Assembly (NCBI GenBank): GCA_016703025.1 | Contig: JADJCV010000004.1 | Location: 2,545,501 to 2,609,500 of the forward strand | Length of the DNA: 64,000 bases | Direction of reading: 5' to 3' | Origin: Candidatus Avedoeria danica | Lineage (GTDB): Bacteria; Chloroflexota; Anaerolineae; Epilineales; Epilineaceae | Notes under the pieces: model-generated | What the model was told of the DNA's origin: nothing | The model's database searches: none | What the model saw: the letters and a program-made list of their open reading frames with translations, nothing else | Position numbers and translations under genes: made by a program | In this document: one piece after another, positions 25,131 through 34,357 of the stretch | How positions within the stretch are numbered: position 1 is the stretch's first letter | Layout: the number at the start of each line of letters is the position of its first letter

Positions 25131-25484
25131 AACGAGGACGAGTAGGCCCGCCGCGCGCGCCAGAGAACGGGTGTCACCGGCTGCAAGCACCCCCCGCTGT
25201 CCGACGGGTCGAACACCCCCTCCGAGCCGACGCCCGAACCCGCCGGGCGGCCCTCCGACCGACGTCGCCCATCGCCACGTCGCCCAACGAAGAGGCCGCC
25301 GGTCCAGTAGGTCCGTCCGGGTAGCGCCGTTATCGGCTATGAAGAGGTCGACGTCGACCTGCTCGCCCCAGGATCGCCATGGGATCTCCGCCAGAGGGAT
25401 CTGCAACGGGGCAGTTCGCCGACGTCGTCGAACTCAGGTGGAACCGCGAAGCCCCCTCGCCCTGAAGAGCGTGGGGGCTTTTCG
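25131..25484 (+). promoter_or_regulatory. T-box riboswitch leader of thrS
   Basis: The leader begins with a GAGGACGAGTAGG-type stem-I start and contains the AGAGAAC..GGCTGCAAGC region. It ends in the T-box proper AGGTGGAACCGCG (25436-25448) followed by a terminator. T-boxes bind the matching uncharged tRNA and antiterminate; upstream of thrS this should be tRNA-Thr. A candidate specifier is the ACA/ACC in GAACACC at 25211-25217. Confidence 0.88.
25449..25484 (+). terminator. T-box regulatory terminator
   Basis: AAGCCCCC/GGGGGCTT stem followed by TTTT-type bases. It begins directly after the T-box sequence, with which it competes for pairing, and lies ~50 bases before the thrS start. Confidence 0.85.
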
Positions 25485-25534
25485 TTCGTCGGCGACGTGC
25501 CCGTCGTCGGCCCGAACACGCGGGAGGTTCGATC

Positions 25535-27418
<1,884 letters not shown>

Positions 27419-27525
27419 ACGTGGGTCGGCGTGATGGCGTGGCGGACGGGCGCGTCGCCTTGTCCGTGGGTCGGCGTGATGGGACGTGGATCGGGGCAGG
27501 CACGGGGACCTGCCCCCACAATCCC
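27419..27525. repeat. Short direct repeat in the thrS-infC gap
   Basis: GTGGGTCGGCGTGATGG occurs twice (near 27421 and 27465), followed by a GGGGCAGGCACGGGGACCTGCCCC hairpin-like palindrome around 27494-27517 that may end the thrS transcript. Confidence 0.4.
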
Positions 27526-27555
27526 TTGACGGGGCGGGCCCGGGGTCGTTATACT
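27526..27555 (+). promoter_or_regulatory. infC operon promoter
   Basis: TTGACG (27526-27531), 18-base spacer, TATACT (27550-27555): the best sigma-70-type match in the window. It gives a leader of ~120 bases before infC. Confidence 0.75.
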
Positions 27556-27681
27556 TGAGGGCCGTTGCGTCCCCGTCGGCGTGGCCACGCCCGCCGGGCG
27601 ATGCAACCATTTTGTGTTTCAGGCGATTTCGCCGCCCCAGGTCCCGACCACCGTGTCGTCCGAACACAGCGAGGTGCAGCA

Positions 27682-28491
27682 ATCAGCAGAGGACAGCCCG
27701 AGCCGCCGCCACAGCTCAAGCAACGGATCAACGAGGCCATCACGACCTCGCACGTCCGCTTGATCGGTCCCGCCGGTGAGCAGATCGGCGTCGTTCCCAT
27801 GCGGGAGGCGCTGAACATGGCCCGCGAAGCGGGGCTCGACTTGGTCGAGGTCGCAGCCGGAGCTGATCCTCCGGTGTGCAAGATTCTCGACCACGGCAAG
27901 TGGCAGTACGTTCAGATGAAGAAGCAGCGCGAAGCGCGCAAGATGCAGAAGGTCGTCGAGATCAAGGAGATCCGGCTCCGGCCGAAGACCCACGAGCACG
28001 ACACCGGCGTCAAGATCAAGCGCGCGATCAAGTTCCTCGAGGAAGGGATGAAGGTCAAGGTCCGGATCCAGTTCCGCGGCCGCGAGATCACCCACCCCGA
28101 GATTGCGCTCGAGCTGCTGACCGAAGTCGCTGAACAACTGGCGGTTGCGGGGGAGGTCGAACAACAACCCAGCCTCGAGGGGCGTTCGATGCTGATGGTC
28201 GTCGGGCCGCGTCGGGATGCCGGCAAGACGGACGGACGACCGGTGCGAACCGCGCCCGTGCGCCTCGTCGCGCCGCCGATGCCGGCCGTTGAAGCGCCGG
28301 CCCCGCGCGGCGGCGCAGGCAAGGGAGCCAAGGCGGCCGGCCCGGTCGCGGCGGAGGCCGGATCGGAAGCCGCCGCTGAGGCGGTGCCGGAAGCGGTGGC
28401 CGTTGCGGATGTGCTGACGGCCGCGGATTCCACCCCTGTGGCTCCGGCCGCGGCGAAGGACGGAAAGGTCGGGACGGCCGACGGCGAGTGA
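27682..28491 (+). CDS. infC: Translation initiation factor IF-3 with a long Ala-rich tail
   Basis: About 269 residues if started at ATC 27682, which has GAGGTG five bases upstream. ATG 27601 and TTG 27565 are in frame but precede sequence unlike IF-3. A rare ATU/ATC-type start is a known autoregulatory feature of infC. The N-domain (~10-75) has HVRLIGPAGEQIGVVPMREAL; the linker holds PPVCKILDHGKWQYVQMKKQ and the C-domain EIRLRPKTHEHDTGVKIKRA. IF-3 keeps the 30S subunit free and checks start codons. Beyond ~residue 175 comes a ~95-residue Ala/Pro/Glu-rich tail not found in typical IF-3. First gene of infC-rpmI-rplT. Confidence 0.93.
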   Translation: MSRGQPEPPPQLKQRINEAITTSHVRLIGPAGEQIGVVPMREALNMAREAGLDLVEVAAGADPPVCKILDHGKWQYVQMKKQREARKMQKVVEIKEIRLRPKTHEHDTGVKIKRAIKFLEEGMKVKVRIQFRGREITHPEIALELLTEVAEQLAVAGEVEQQPSLEGRSMLMVVGPRRDAGKTDGRPVRTAPVRLVAPPMPAVEAPAPRGGAGKGAKAAGPVAAEAGSEAAAEAVPEAVAVADVLTAADSTPVAPAAAKDGKVGTADGE

Positions 28492-28658
28492 GCGGCGGCG
28501 CACGACAGCGGCGCACGACAGAGGCAGAAGAGACAGAACAGAGGGATCGGCTTTCGGCCTGGCGGTGACGCCTTGTCCGGCAACGATAACAACGAGATCG
28601 ATCGCCATCGCGTCGCCGCACGTTCGGGCAGCGCGATGTGGCAAGCAGGAGGGGTCCG

Positions 28659-28868
28659 ATGCCCAAGATGAAGACGCACAAGTCGACGAAGCGCCGCTTC
28701 AAGGTGACCGGCACCGGCAAGCTCATGCGCACCAAGATCGGCAAGAGCCACCTCCGTCGCAAGAAGCCTTCGCGCACGCGGCGGCTGTTCGACGAGTACT
28801 TGGTGGTCACCGACAAGGCAACGATCAAGCGAGTCCGGCGCCTGGCGCCGATTCTCTGGAAGCGGTAA
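28659..28868 (+). CDS. rpmI: 50S ribosomal protein L35
   Basis: 69 residues, ATG 28659 with AGGAGG seven bases upstream. It is a typical very basic L35 (MPKMKTHKSTKRRF ... HLRRKKPSRTRRLFDEY). It lies between infC and rplT, the usual order, twelve bases before rplT. Confidence 0.96.
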   Translation: MPKMKTHKSTKRRFKVTGTGKLMRTKIGKSHLRRKKPSRTRRLFDEYLVVTDKATIKRVRRLAPILWKR

Positions 28869-28880
28869 GAGGAGCTTACG

Positions 28881-29552
28881 ATGGCCCGCGTTAAGGGAGG
28901 GATCGTCACCACACGTCGCCACCGCAAGATCTTGCGGATGGCCCGTGGCTACCAGCAGGGGCGGCATCGCCTGTTCCGCCGCGCCAACGAGGCGGTCACC
29001 AAGGCGCTCGAGCATGCCTACGTCGACCGCCGCAAGCGCAAGCGCGACTTCCGCAAGCTCTGGATCCAGCGCATCAACGCTGCAGCCCGGATGTACGGCT
29101 ACAGCTACAGCACGTTCATCCACGGCCTGGGCGTCGCCGGCATCAACATGGACCGCAAGATGCTCGCCGACGTGGCCGCGCGCGACATCACCGCCTTCGG
29201 GACGATCGTCGAAGCCGTCAAGGCGGCGGGCATTGCGCCGAACCACGTGCCGACCGCCACGACCGGCGAGCTGGCACCGGTGACGCCGCAAGTCCACAAG
29301 CCGGCGAAGGCGCCCCGCGCGGCGCGCGTGGCTGCGGCCACGTCTGCGGCCGCGGCGGCGGCCGATGTCGAGAGCTCGACGTCGTTCGACGAGACCGAGC
29401 CCGATGTCGAGATCGTGGCGGCGGAGGCCGAGCCGGAGGTCGTCGCGGTCGCGATGTCCGACGCTGGCGGCGATGATGCCGCGGGCGGCTCGATCGACGC
29501 CGACGCGATCGACGCCGAGTCGGGCGACGACGGGGCGGACGCGGCAGGCTGA
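28881..29552 (+). CDS. rplT: 50S ribosomal protein L20 with an acidic C-terminal extension
   Basis: 223 residues, about twice the normal ~118. Residues 1-116 are canonical L20 (MARVKGGIVTTRRHRKILRM ... YSTFIHGLGVAGINMDRKML). The last ~105 residues are Ala-rich and then strongly acidic (DETEPDVEIVAAEAEPE). L20 is an early 23S rRNA-binding assembly protein and represses this operon in several bacteria. The extension has no recognisable domain. It mirrors the tail on IF-3 in the same operon. A strong terminator follows. Confidence 0.95.
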   Translation: MARVKGGIVTTRRHRKILRMARGYQQGRHRLFRRANEAVTKALEHAYVDRRKRKRDFRKLWIQRINAAARMYGYSYSTFIHGLGVAGINMDRKMLADVAARDITAFGTIVEAVKAAGIAPNHVPTATTGELAPVTPQVHKPAKAPRAARVAAATSAAAAAADVESSTSFDETEPDVEIVAAEAEPEVVAVAMSDAGGDDAAGGSIDADAIDAESGDDGADAAG

Positions 29553-29632
29553 GCCTCCCGAGACGGCGCGGGGACTTGCGGGTACCGGCGCAAACACCCC
29601 GATGCGCGTGATGTGCTCGTACGAATCCGTCA

Positions 29633-29672
29633 GAAAGAAAGGGGCGCCCAGACTTGGGCGCCCCTTTCTTTC
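29633..29672 (+). terminator. Terminator of the infC-rpmI-rplT operon
   Basis: Perfect 18-base stem (GAAAGAAAGGGGCGCCCA and its complement) with the loop GACT, ending in a T-rich run. One of the strongest hairpins in the window. Confidence 0.92.
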
Positions 29673-29787
29673 GTTGCTCTCGTTGGAGCCGACCCGCGGT
29701 GCGACCCGCACGGGTGCACCGTCGTATACTCCGCCCGGCGTCGCGATCTGCCGCGACGCGTCACCGTCCCCATCCCAAGGAGGTAGA

Positions 29788-29835
29788 GTGATCCGGCCCG
29801 CGCCTCACGGCGCACCCGGATCGCGCCTGTCATGA
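29788..29835 (+). CDS. Fifteen-residue leader peptide coupled to lemA
   Basis: GTG 29788 is preceded by an excellent AAGGAGG site. The 15-codon frame (VIRPAPHGAPGSRLS) stops with a TGA overlapping the lemA ATG as ATGA. LemA itself has no ribosome site, so ribosomes probably reach it by re-initiation. A TATACT box lies ~60 bases upstream. The peptide's sequence may be unimportant. Confidence 0.55.
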   Translation: MIRPAPHGAPGSRLS

Positions 29836-30404
29836 ACGCACTCTGGATCGCGCTTGCCCTGTTCGCCGTGGCCGTCCTGGCCTACTTCGTCCTGTACAAC
29901 GGCCTGATCCGCCGCCGGAACAACGTCGACCAATCGCTCTCGACCGTCGACGTCATGCTCAAGAAGCGATTCGACCTGATCCCGAACCTCGTCGCCGCGG
30001 TCGAGGCGTACATGGGGCACGAGAAGAGCACGCTGACGGAGCTGACCGCGCTGCGGACGCGCGCCCTGTCCGGCGATCTGAGCGACGTCGAGCGCGCCGA
30101 CCTCGACCGGAAGGTCAGCGGGGCGCTCGGCCAGCTGCGGGTGGCCGTCGAGAGCTACCCGGATCTCAAGGCAAGCGCGAACTTCGTCCAGCTGCAGGGC
30201 GCCCTGAACGAGGTCGAGGAGCAGCTCTCGGCGGCGCGACGGGCTTACAATGCGGCCGTGACGGCGTTCAACACCGCCATCCAGACCGTACCGGGCAACC
30301 TCATCGCCGGGACGATGGGCCTGACGCTGCGCCCGCTCTTCGAGGCCGCCGAAGCCGAGCGCGCGAACGTCGACGTCGGCGCGCTGTTCAGCGGCGGCGC
30401 ATGA
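29832..30404 (+). CDS. lemA: LemA family membrane protein
   Basis: 190 residues: one N-terminal transmembrane helix (LWIALALFAVAVLAYFVLY), then a long helical domain with the family signature YNGLIRRRNNVDQSLSTVDV, MLKKRFDLIPNLV and ARRAYNAAVTAFNTAIQ. LemA proteins are anchored in the cytoplasmic membrane with N-out topology; molecular role unsettled. Overlaps the next gene by four bases (ATGA). Translation is probably coupled to the short upstream leader peptide. Confidence 0.93.
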   Translation: MNALWIALALFAVAVLAYFVLYNGLIRRRNNVDQSLSTVDVMLKKRFDLIPNLVAAVEAYMGHEKSTLTELTALRTRALSGDLSDVERADLDRKVSGALGQLRVAVESYPDLKASANFVQLQGALNEVEEQLSAARRAYNAAVTAFNTAIQTVPGNLIAGTMGLTLRPLFEAAEAERANVDVGALFSGGA

Positions 30405-31435
30405 CCGTCTCGCACGCACCGACGCTCCTGGCCGCCCTCGGCGCCGACCTCGGCGAGATCGAGGCGCTCCACGGCGCCGTCCACGCCAAGGCCGTCCGTG
30501 CGGCGGCACTGGCCGTCGGCGGCGCCGTCGCGATCGGCCTCGGCGCGTTCGCGTTCCTTGCGCCGCTGACGCGCTGGTGGCCCGCCGCGCCGGTCGCGGC
30601 GGTGATCATCGGTGCAATCGGCTACGGCATCACGGTTTCGCCGGCGGCGAGCGCGTACAAGGCGGCGTTCAAGACGAAGGTCGTCGGCCGTCTCGTCGCG
30701 CTGCGCTTCCCGGCGGCACGCTACGCGCCGTTCGAGGGGATCGGCGAGGCGGACTTCCGCGCATCGAGGCTGTTCGAGCAAGGCATCGACCGCTACGGCT
30801 GCGAGGACCTCATCGAAGGGATGTTCGGCGCAACCCACCTGCGCATCAGCGAGGTCCACGCCGAGTACAAGACGCAGACCACGAACAGCAAGGGCCAGAC
30901 GACGACGCACTGGCACACGATCTTTCGCGGATGGTTCGCCATCGCGGACTTCAACAAGCACTTCAACGGCGTGACGATCGTCCGGCCGGACAGCGCGGAG
31001 TCCATGCTCGGCGCGTTCGGGCAGCGCCTGCAGAGCCTTGGCCGGGCGATGAGCGACGCCAAGCTCGTGGCGCTCGAGGATCCCGAGTTCGAGCAGGCGT
31101 TCGCCGTGTACGGCACCGACCAGGTGGAGGCGCGCTACCTCCTGTCGACGAGCCTCATGCGCCGCCTCCTTGAATACCGGAACCGCGTCGGCGGACAGGT
31201 CCACGTCTCATTCGTCGACAGCCACGTCGTCCTGGCGATCCCGAGCGGCAAGGACGCGTTCGAACCACCGTCGATCTGGGCGGCCAAGGCAACCGTTTCG
31301 GAGGGCGACGTCGCCGGCATCGTCGAGCAGATCGAGCTGGCCGAGGGGATCGTCGAGGCGCTGAACCTTAACACGCGGATCTGGGGGAAGCCGCCGTCAT
31401 CCCCACCGCCATCCTCATCGACGATGTCGTCGTAG
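30401..31435 (+). CDS. DUF3137 membrane protein
   Basis: 344 residues. Two adjacent hydrophobic helices (~32-50 and 62-80, AAALAVGGAVAIGLGAFAFL and APVAAVIIGAIGYGITV) precede a soluble DUF3137-type domain with RYGCEDLIEGMFGATHLRIS, THWHTIFRGWFAIADFNK and EFEQAFAVYGTDQVEARYLL. lemA and DUF3137 genes commonly travel together; here they overlap as ATGA and surely form one operon. The product probably works with LemA at the membrane; the function is unknown. The C-terminus is a Pro/Ser tail. Confidence 0.88.
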   Translation: MTVSHAPTLLAALGADLGEIEALHGAVHAKAVRAAALAVGGAVAIGLGAFAFLAPLTRWWPAAPVAAVIIGAIGYGITVSPAASAYKAAFKTKVVGRLVALRFPAARYAPFEGIGEADFRASRLFEQGIDRYGCEDLIEGMFGATHLRISEVHAEYKTQTTNSKGQTTTHWHTIFRGWFAIADFNKHFNGVTIVRPDSAESMLGAFGQRLQSLGRAMSDAKLVALEDPEFEQAFAVYGTDQVEARYLLSTSLMRRLLEYRNRVGGQVHVSFVDSHVVLAIPSGKDAFEPPSIWAAKATVSEGDVAGIVEQIELAEGIVEALNLNTRIWGKPPSSPPPSSSTMSS

Positions 31436-31526
31436 GGCAACGCGGCGACATCGCTCGTGAAACGTTCGCGGCAGCGCCGGGAGATCATCGCCGCGATCCG
31501 CACCGCGTACGGGTTGGGGCCACCCG

Positions 31527-31925
31527 ATGCCCGCTGACCCGGTGCCGCTCGACGCCTTCTTCGCCCACCACGCACCGTCGCGCCCGCTCTTCGACGCCGT
31601 CCGCGCGGCCGTCGAGGCGATCGGGCCGTCCGAGGTTCGGGTGTCGAAGAGCCAGGTGGCGTTCCGGCGTCGCCGGGTATTTGCCTGGGCGTGGCTCCCG
31701 GGCCAGTACCTGCACGGCCCACATGCCCCGCTCGTGCTGACGGTGGCCCTCCGGCGGCGCGACCCGTCGCCGCGCTGGAAGGAGGTCGTCGAGCCGGCGC
31801 CCGGCCGGTTCACGCACCACCTCGAGGTCCGTACGGTCGCCGAGATCGACGACGATGTCCGCGGCTGGCTGCGGGAGGCATGGCAGCAGGCGGGCGCATC
31901 CGTCGGGGCGGCGGAGTCGCCCTGA
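31527..31925 (+). CDS. DUF5655-like small protein
   Basis: 132 residues, ATG 31527. It has the DUF5655 pattern: a helical start (LDAFFAHHAPSRPLFDAVRAAV), a VRVSKSQVAFRRRRVFAWAW strand region and a terminal FTHHLEVRTVAEIDDDVRGW. The fold is thought to resemble DUF1801-type transport-like domains; function unknown. It probably follows the lemA operon but has its own gap of ~90 bases, in which only a 26-codon frame (31457-31537) is seen. Confidence 0.75.
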   Translation: MPADPVPLDAFFAHHAPSRPLFDAVRAAVEAIGPSEVRVSKSQVAFRRRRVFAWAWLPGQYLHGPHAPLVLTVALRRRDPSPRWKEVVEPAPGRFTHHLEVRTVAEIDDDVRGWLREAWQQAGASVGAAESP

Positions 31926-32000
31926 CAGTCGTGTCGCAGTCGTGTCGCAGTCGTGTCACTGCCGCGGTGCGTCGCACCGCACGATCGAAGGACGGTCCCG

Positions 32001-32555
32001 ATGACGAACATGACCAAGACGATCGCCTTCCTGCGCGCGATCAACGTCGGCGGCCACAACGTGAAGATGGAGGCGCTGCGGGCGCTGTTCGAGCAGCTCG
32101 GCTTCGACGCCGTCGAGACGTTCATCGCCAGCGGCAACGTCGTCTTCGAGACGGACGCAGCGCCCGACACGGCGCTCGAAGCGGCCATCGAGGCCCACCT
32201 GAAGGCGGCGCTCGGCTACGAGGTGGCGACGTTCCTGCGCACCGTCGCCGAGCTGGAGGCCGTCGCGGCGTACGAGCCGCTGCCGGCGGTCGCGATGGCG
32301 TCGATCGTCGCGTTCAACGTCGGCTTCCTGGCATCGCCGCTGAACGCCGACGAGATCGCGATCCTCAGCGGGTTCAACAACGACATCGACGACTTCCACT
32401 GCCACGGCCGCGAGGTCTACTGGCTGTGCCGCACGAAGCAAAGCGACTCGAAGTTCAACAACAACGCCTTCGAGCGCGCGCTGCGCCGCCGGGCGACGTT
32501 CCGCGGGCGGAACACGGTGCAGCGGCTGGCGGCGAAGTACCCGGCGACGGGCTAG
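32001..32555 (+). CDS. DUF1697 domain protein
   Basis: 184 residues; ATG 32001 is chosen over upstream in-frame ATG 31953 because the family starts at MTKTIAFLRAINVGGHNVKM and GAAGGA lies nine bases upstream. The signature RAINVGG, TFIASGNVVFE and the end FKSDSKFNNN-like segment (SKFNNNAFERALRRRATFRG) identify DUF1697. It is a small cytoplasmic protein of unknown function. Confidence 0.9.
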   Translation: MTNMTKTIAFLRAINVGGHNVKMEALRALFEQLGFDAVETFIASGNVVFETDAAPDTALEAAIEAHLKAALGYEVATFLRTVAELEAVAAYEPLPAVAMASIVAFNVGFLASPLNADEIAILSGFNNDIDDFHCHGREVYWLCRTKQSDSKFNNNAFERALRRRATFRGRNTVQRLAAKYPATG

Positions 32556-32711
32556 CCCGAGGGCATCGAGGCCGAACGGAAGGGCGTTCGAGAGCGCCGC
32601 AGAGCAGCGGCGTCCGGTTTCGTCGCGCCCTGGTTGCAACGTCGGCGCTGGCTGCTGCATGTGGCATCATCCCGCCGCGCGCCGCCGATCACCACCGAAG
32701 GTTGACCGTCG

Positions 32712-34061
32712 ATGACCATTGGCACGACCGCCCACCCCACGCTCGAACGCCGCCTCGGCCTCCGGGCCGCAATCGCCATCGTCGTCGGCGAGGTGATCGG
32801 CGTCGGGATCTTCCTGACGCCGGCGGAGATGGCCAAAGGGCTCGGATCGCCGCTCTGGCTGCTCATCGTCTGGCTCGTCATGGGGACGATGGCGCTGTGC
32901 GGCGCGCTGTGCTTCGGCGAGCTGGCGGCGCGCTGGCCGGAGGCCGGCGGCCAGTACGTCTACCTGCGCGAGACGTACGGCCTGCGCTGGGCGTTCCTGT
33001 ACGGCTGGATGGCGATGCTCGTCATGGACCCCGGGATCACGGCCGCGCTGGCCGTCGGCTTCGCGCAGTACGCCGGCTACGCGGTGCCGATGGGCCCGCT
33101 GGCCGCCAAGGGCGCGGCGATGGCCGCGATCATCGTCCTCGCCGCGCTGAACATCGTCGGCCTCCGGCAGAGCGCCGGCGTCGTGCGGGCGCTGACCGTG
33201 CTGAAGGTGGGCTTCCTGGCCTTCCTCGCCGTCTGGGCGTTCGGCGGCCAGCTCGGCGACATGGGCCACTTCGCGCCGTTCGCGACCCGGCCGGCCGACG
33301 CCGGCCCGCTCTTCGGGGCACTGGCCGGTGGGCTCGTCGGCGCGTTCTTCGCGTTCGGCGGCTGGTGGGACCTGAGCAAGCTCGGCGGCGAGGTGAAGGA
33401 CGCGCGGCGGACGTTGCCGCGGGCGATGATCTGGGGCGTCGGCATCGTGACCGCGGTCTACATCGTCACGAGCGCGGCGTTCATCTACCTCGTCCCGTTG
33501 ACGGCTGTCGGCGATGGGGAAGCGTTCGTCGCCCGCGTCGGCGAGGTGCTCTTCGGCACGGCGGGCGGGCGGTTGTTCGCCGGCATCGTCATCGTCTCGG
33601 TCCTCGGCAGCCTGGCCGGGCTGCTCATGGCCGCGCCGCGCGTCTACTACGCCATGGCCGAGGACGGCGTCTTCTTCCGCGCCCTCGGCGCCGTCGACCC
33701 CCGCTGGCACACGCCGGCGCGCGCGATCGCCGTCCAGGCTGTCCTCGGTTGCGTGCTCGTCGCCCTCGGCACGTTCGACGCAATCCTGGCCTACTTCATC
33801 TTCACCGTCGTCCTCTTCCTGGCCGGCACCGCGGCGGCCGTCATCGTGCAGCGCCGCCGCAGCGGCCCGCCGGAGGGGTTCGCGATGCCGTTGTATCCAT
33901 TGCCGCCGATCGTCTTCCTCGTCCTCACCGCGGTCATGCTCTTCCTCTTCCTCGGCGGCGGCCCGATGCAGGCGCTCGCCGGCCTCGCGGTCACGGCGCT
34001 CGGGCTGCCGGTATACGAGGTCGTGCGGCGTGCCCGGGACAATGTCCCACGCACGTCGTGA
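32712..34061 (+). CDS. APC-family amino acid permease
   Basis: 449 residues with about twelve hydrophobic helices. Helix 1 carries the substrate-binding GVGIF break (EVIGVGIFLTPAEM). Further APC/LAT features are FGELAARWPEAGGQYVYLRE, FAFGGWWDLSKLGGEVKDA and LMAAPRVYYAMAEDGVFF. It imports or exchanges amino acids across the cytoplasmic membrane; the substrate cannot be read from sequence. No regulator or enzyme next to it points to a specific amino acid. Confidence 0.9.
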   Translation: MTIGTTAHPTLERRLGLRAAIAIVVGEVIGVGIFLTPAEMAKGLGSPLWLLIVWLVMGTMALCGALCFGELAARWPEAGGQYVYLRETYGLRWAFLYGWMAMLVMDPGITAALAVGFAQYAGYAVPMGPLAAKGAAMAAIIVLAALNIVGLRQSAGVVRALTVLKVGFLAFLAVWAFGGQLGDMGHFAPFATRPADAGPLFGALAGGLVGAFFAFGGWWDLSKLGGEVKDARRTLPRAMIWGVGIVTAVYIVTSAAFIYLVPLTAVGDGEAFVARVGEVLFGTAGGRLFAGIVIVSVLGSLAGLLMAAPRVYYAMAEDGVFFRALGAVDPRWHTPARAIAVQAVLGCVLVALGTFDAILAYFIFTVVLFLAGTAAAVIVQRRRSGPPEGFAMPLYPLPPIVFLVLTAVMLFLFLGGGPMQALAGLAVTALGLPVYEVVRRARDNVPRTS

Positions 34062-34078
34062 CACCGGCCCCATGACCG

Positions 34079-34324
34079 GTGCTCCTGCTCGGATTCGCGC
34101 TCGGCGCGATCGGCCTCGTCTCGGCCTACGGCATCTGGCAGAACCAGCGCTGGGGCATCATCCTGACGATCGTCGTCCGGGCGTTGGACGGGCTGTCCGC
34201 CGCGCCCGGCATCCTCTTCGCCCCGGACCCGATGCTGAAGACGATGGCCGGCCTCGGCGTCGTCATCTCGATCGTCGTCATCGCCCTGCTCCTCTGGCCG
34301 AAGCCGCGGCCGGTGACGGCCTGA
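34079..34324 (+). CDS. Small two- to three-helix membrane protein
   Basis: 81 residues from GTG 34079, the only available start since an in-frame stop precedes it at 34073. Helices LLLGFALGAIGLVSAYGIW and MAGLGVVISIVVIALLLW flank ILTIVVRALDGLSAAPGIL. It resembles small membrane proteins with a helix, WxNxRWG turn and second helix, but the first helix starts right at the GTG, so the N-terminus may be truncated. It is in the same frame as the kinase gene downstream, separated by one stop codon. Confidence 0.6.
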   Translation: MLLLGFALGAIGLVSAYGIWQNQRWGIILTIVVRALDGLSAAPGILFAPDPMLKTMAGLGVVISIVVIALLLWPKPRPVTA

Positions 34325-34357
34325 GTCGATCGGGCGCACAAGGGATTCGATCCGATC

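Noticed and set aside
31457..31537. 26-codon frame (VKRSRQRREIIAAIRTAYGLG...)
   Set aside because: Plausible amino acid sequence but short, GTG start without a ribosome site, and overlaps the DUF5655 start.
32610..32711. Lipoprotein-signal-like stretch (RFRRALVATSALAAAC) before the permease
   Set aside because: No start codon or ribosome site, and the frame continues into the shadow of the permease gene; perhaps a chance or decayed sequence.
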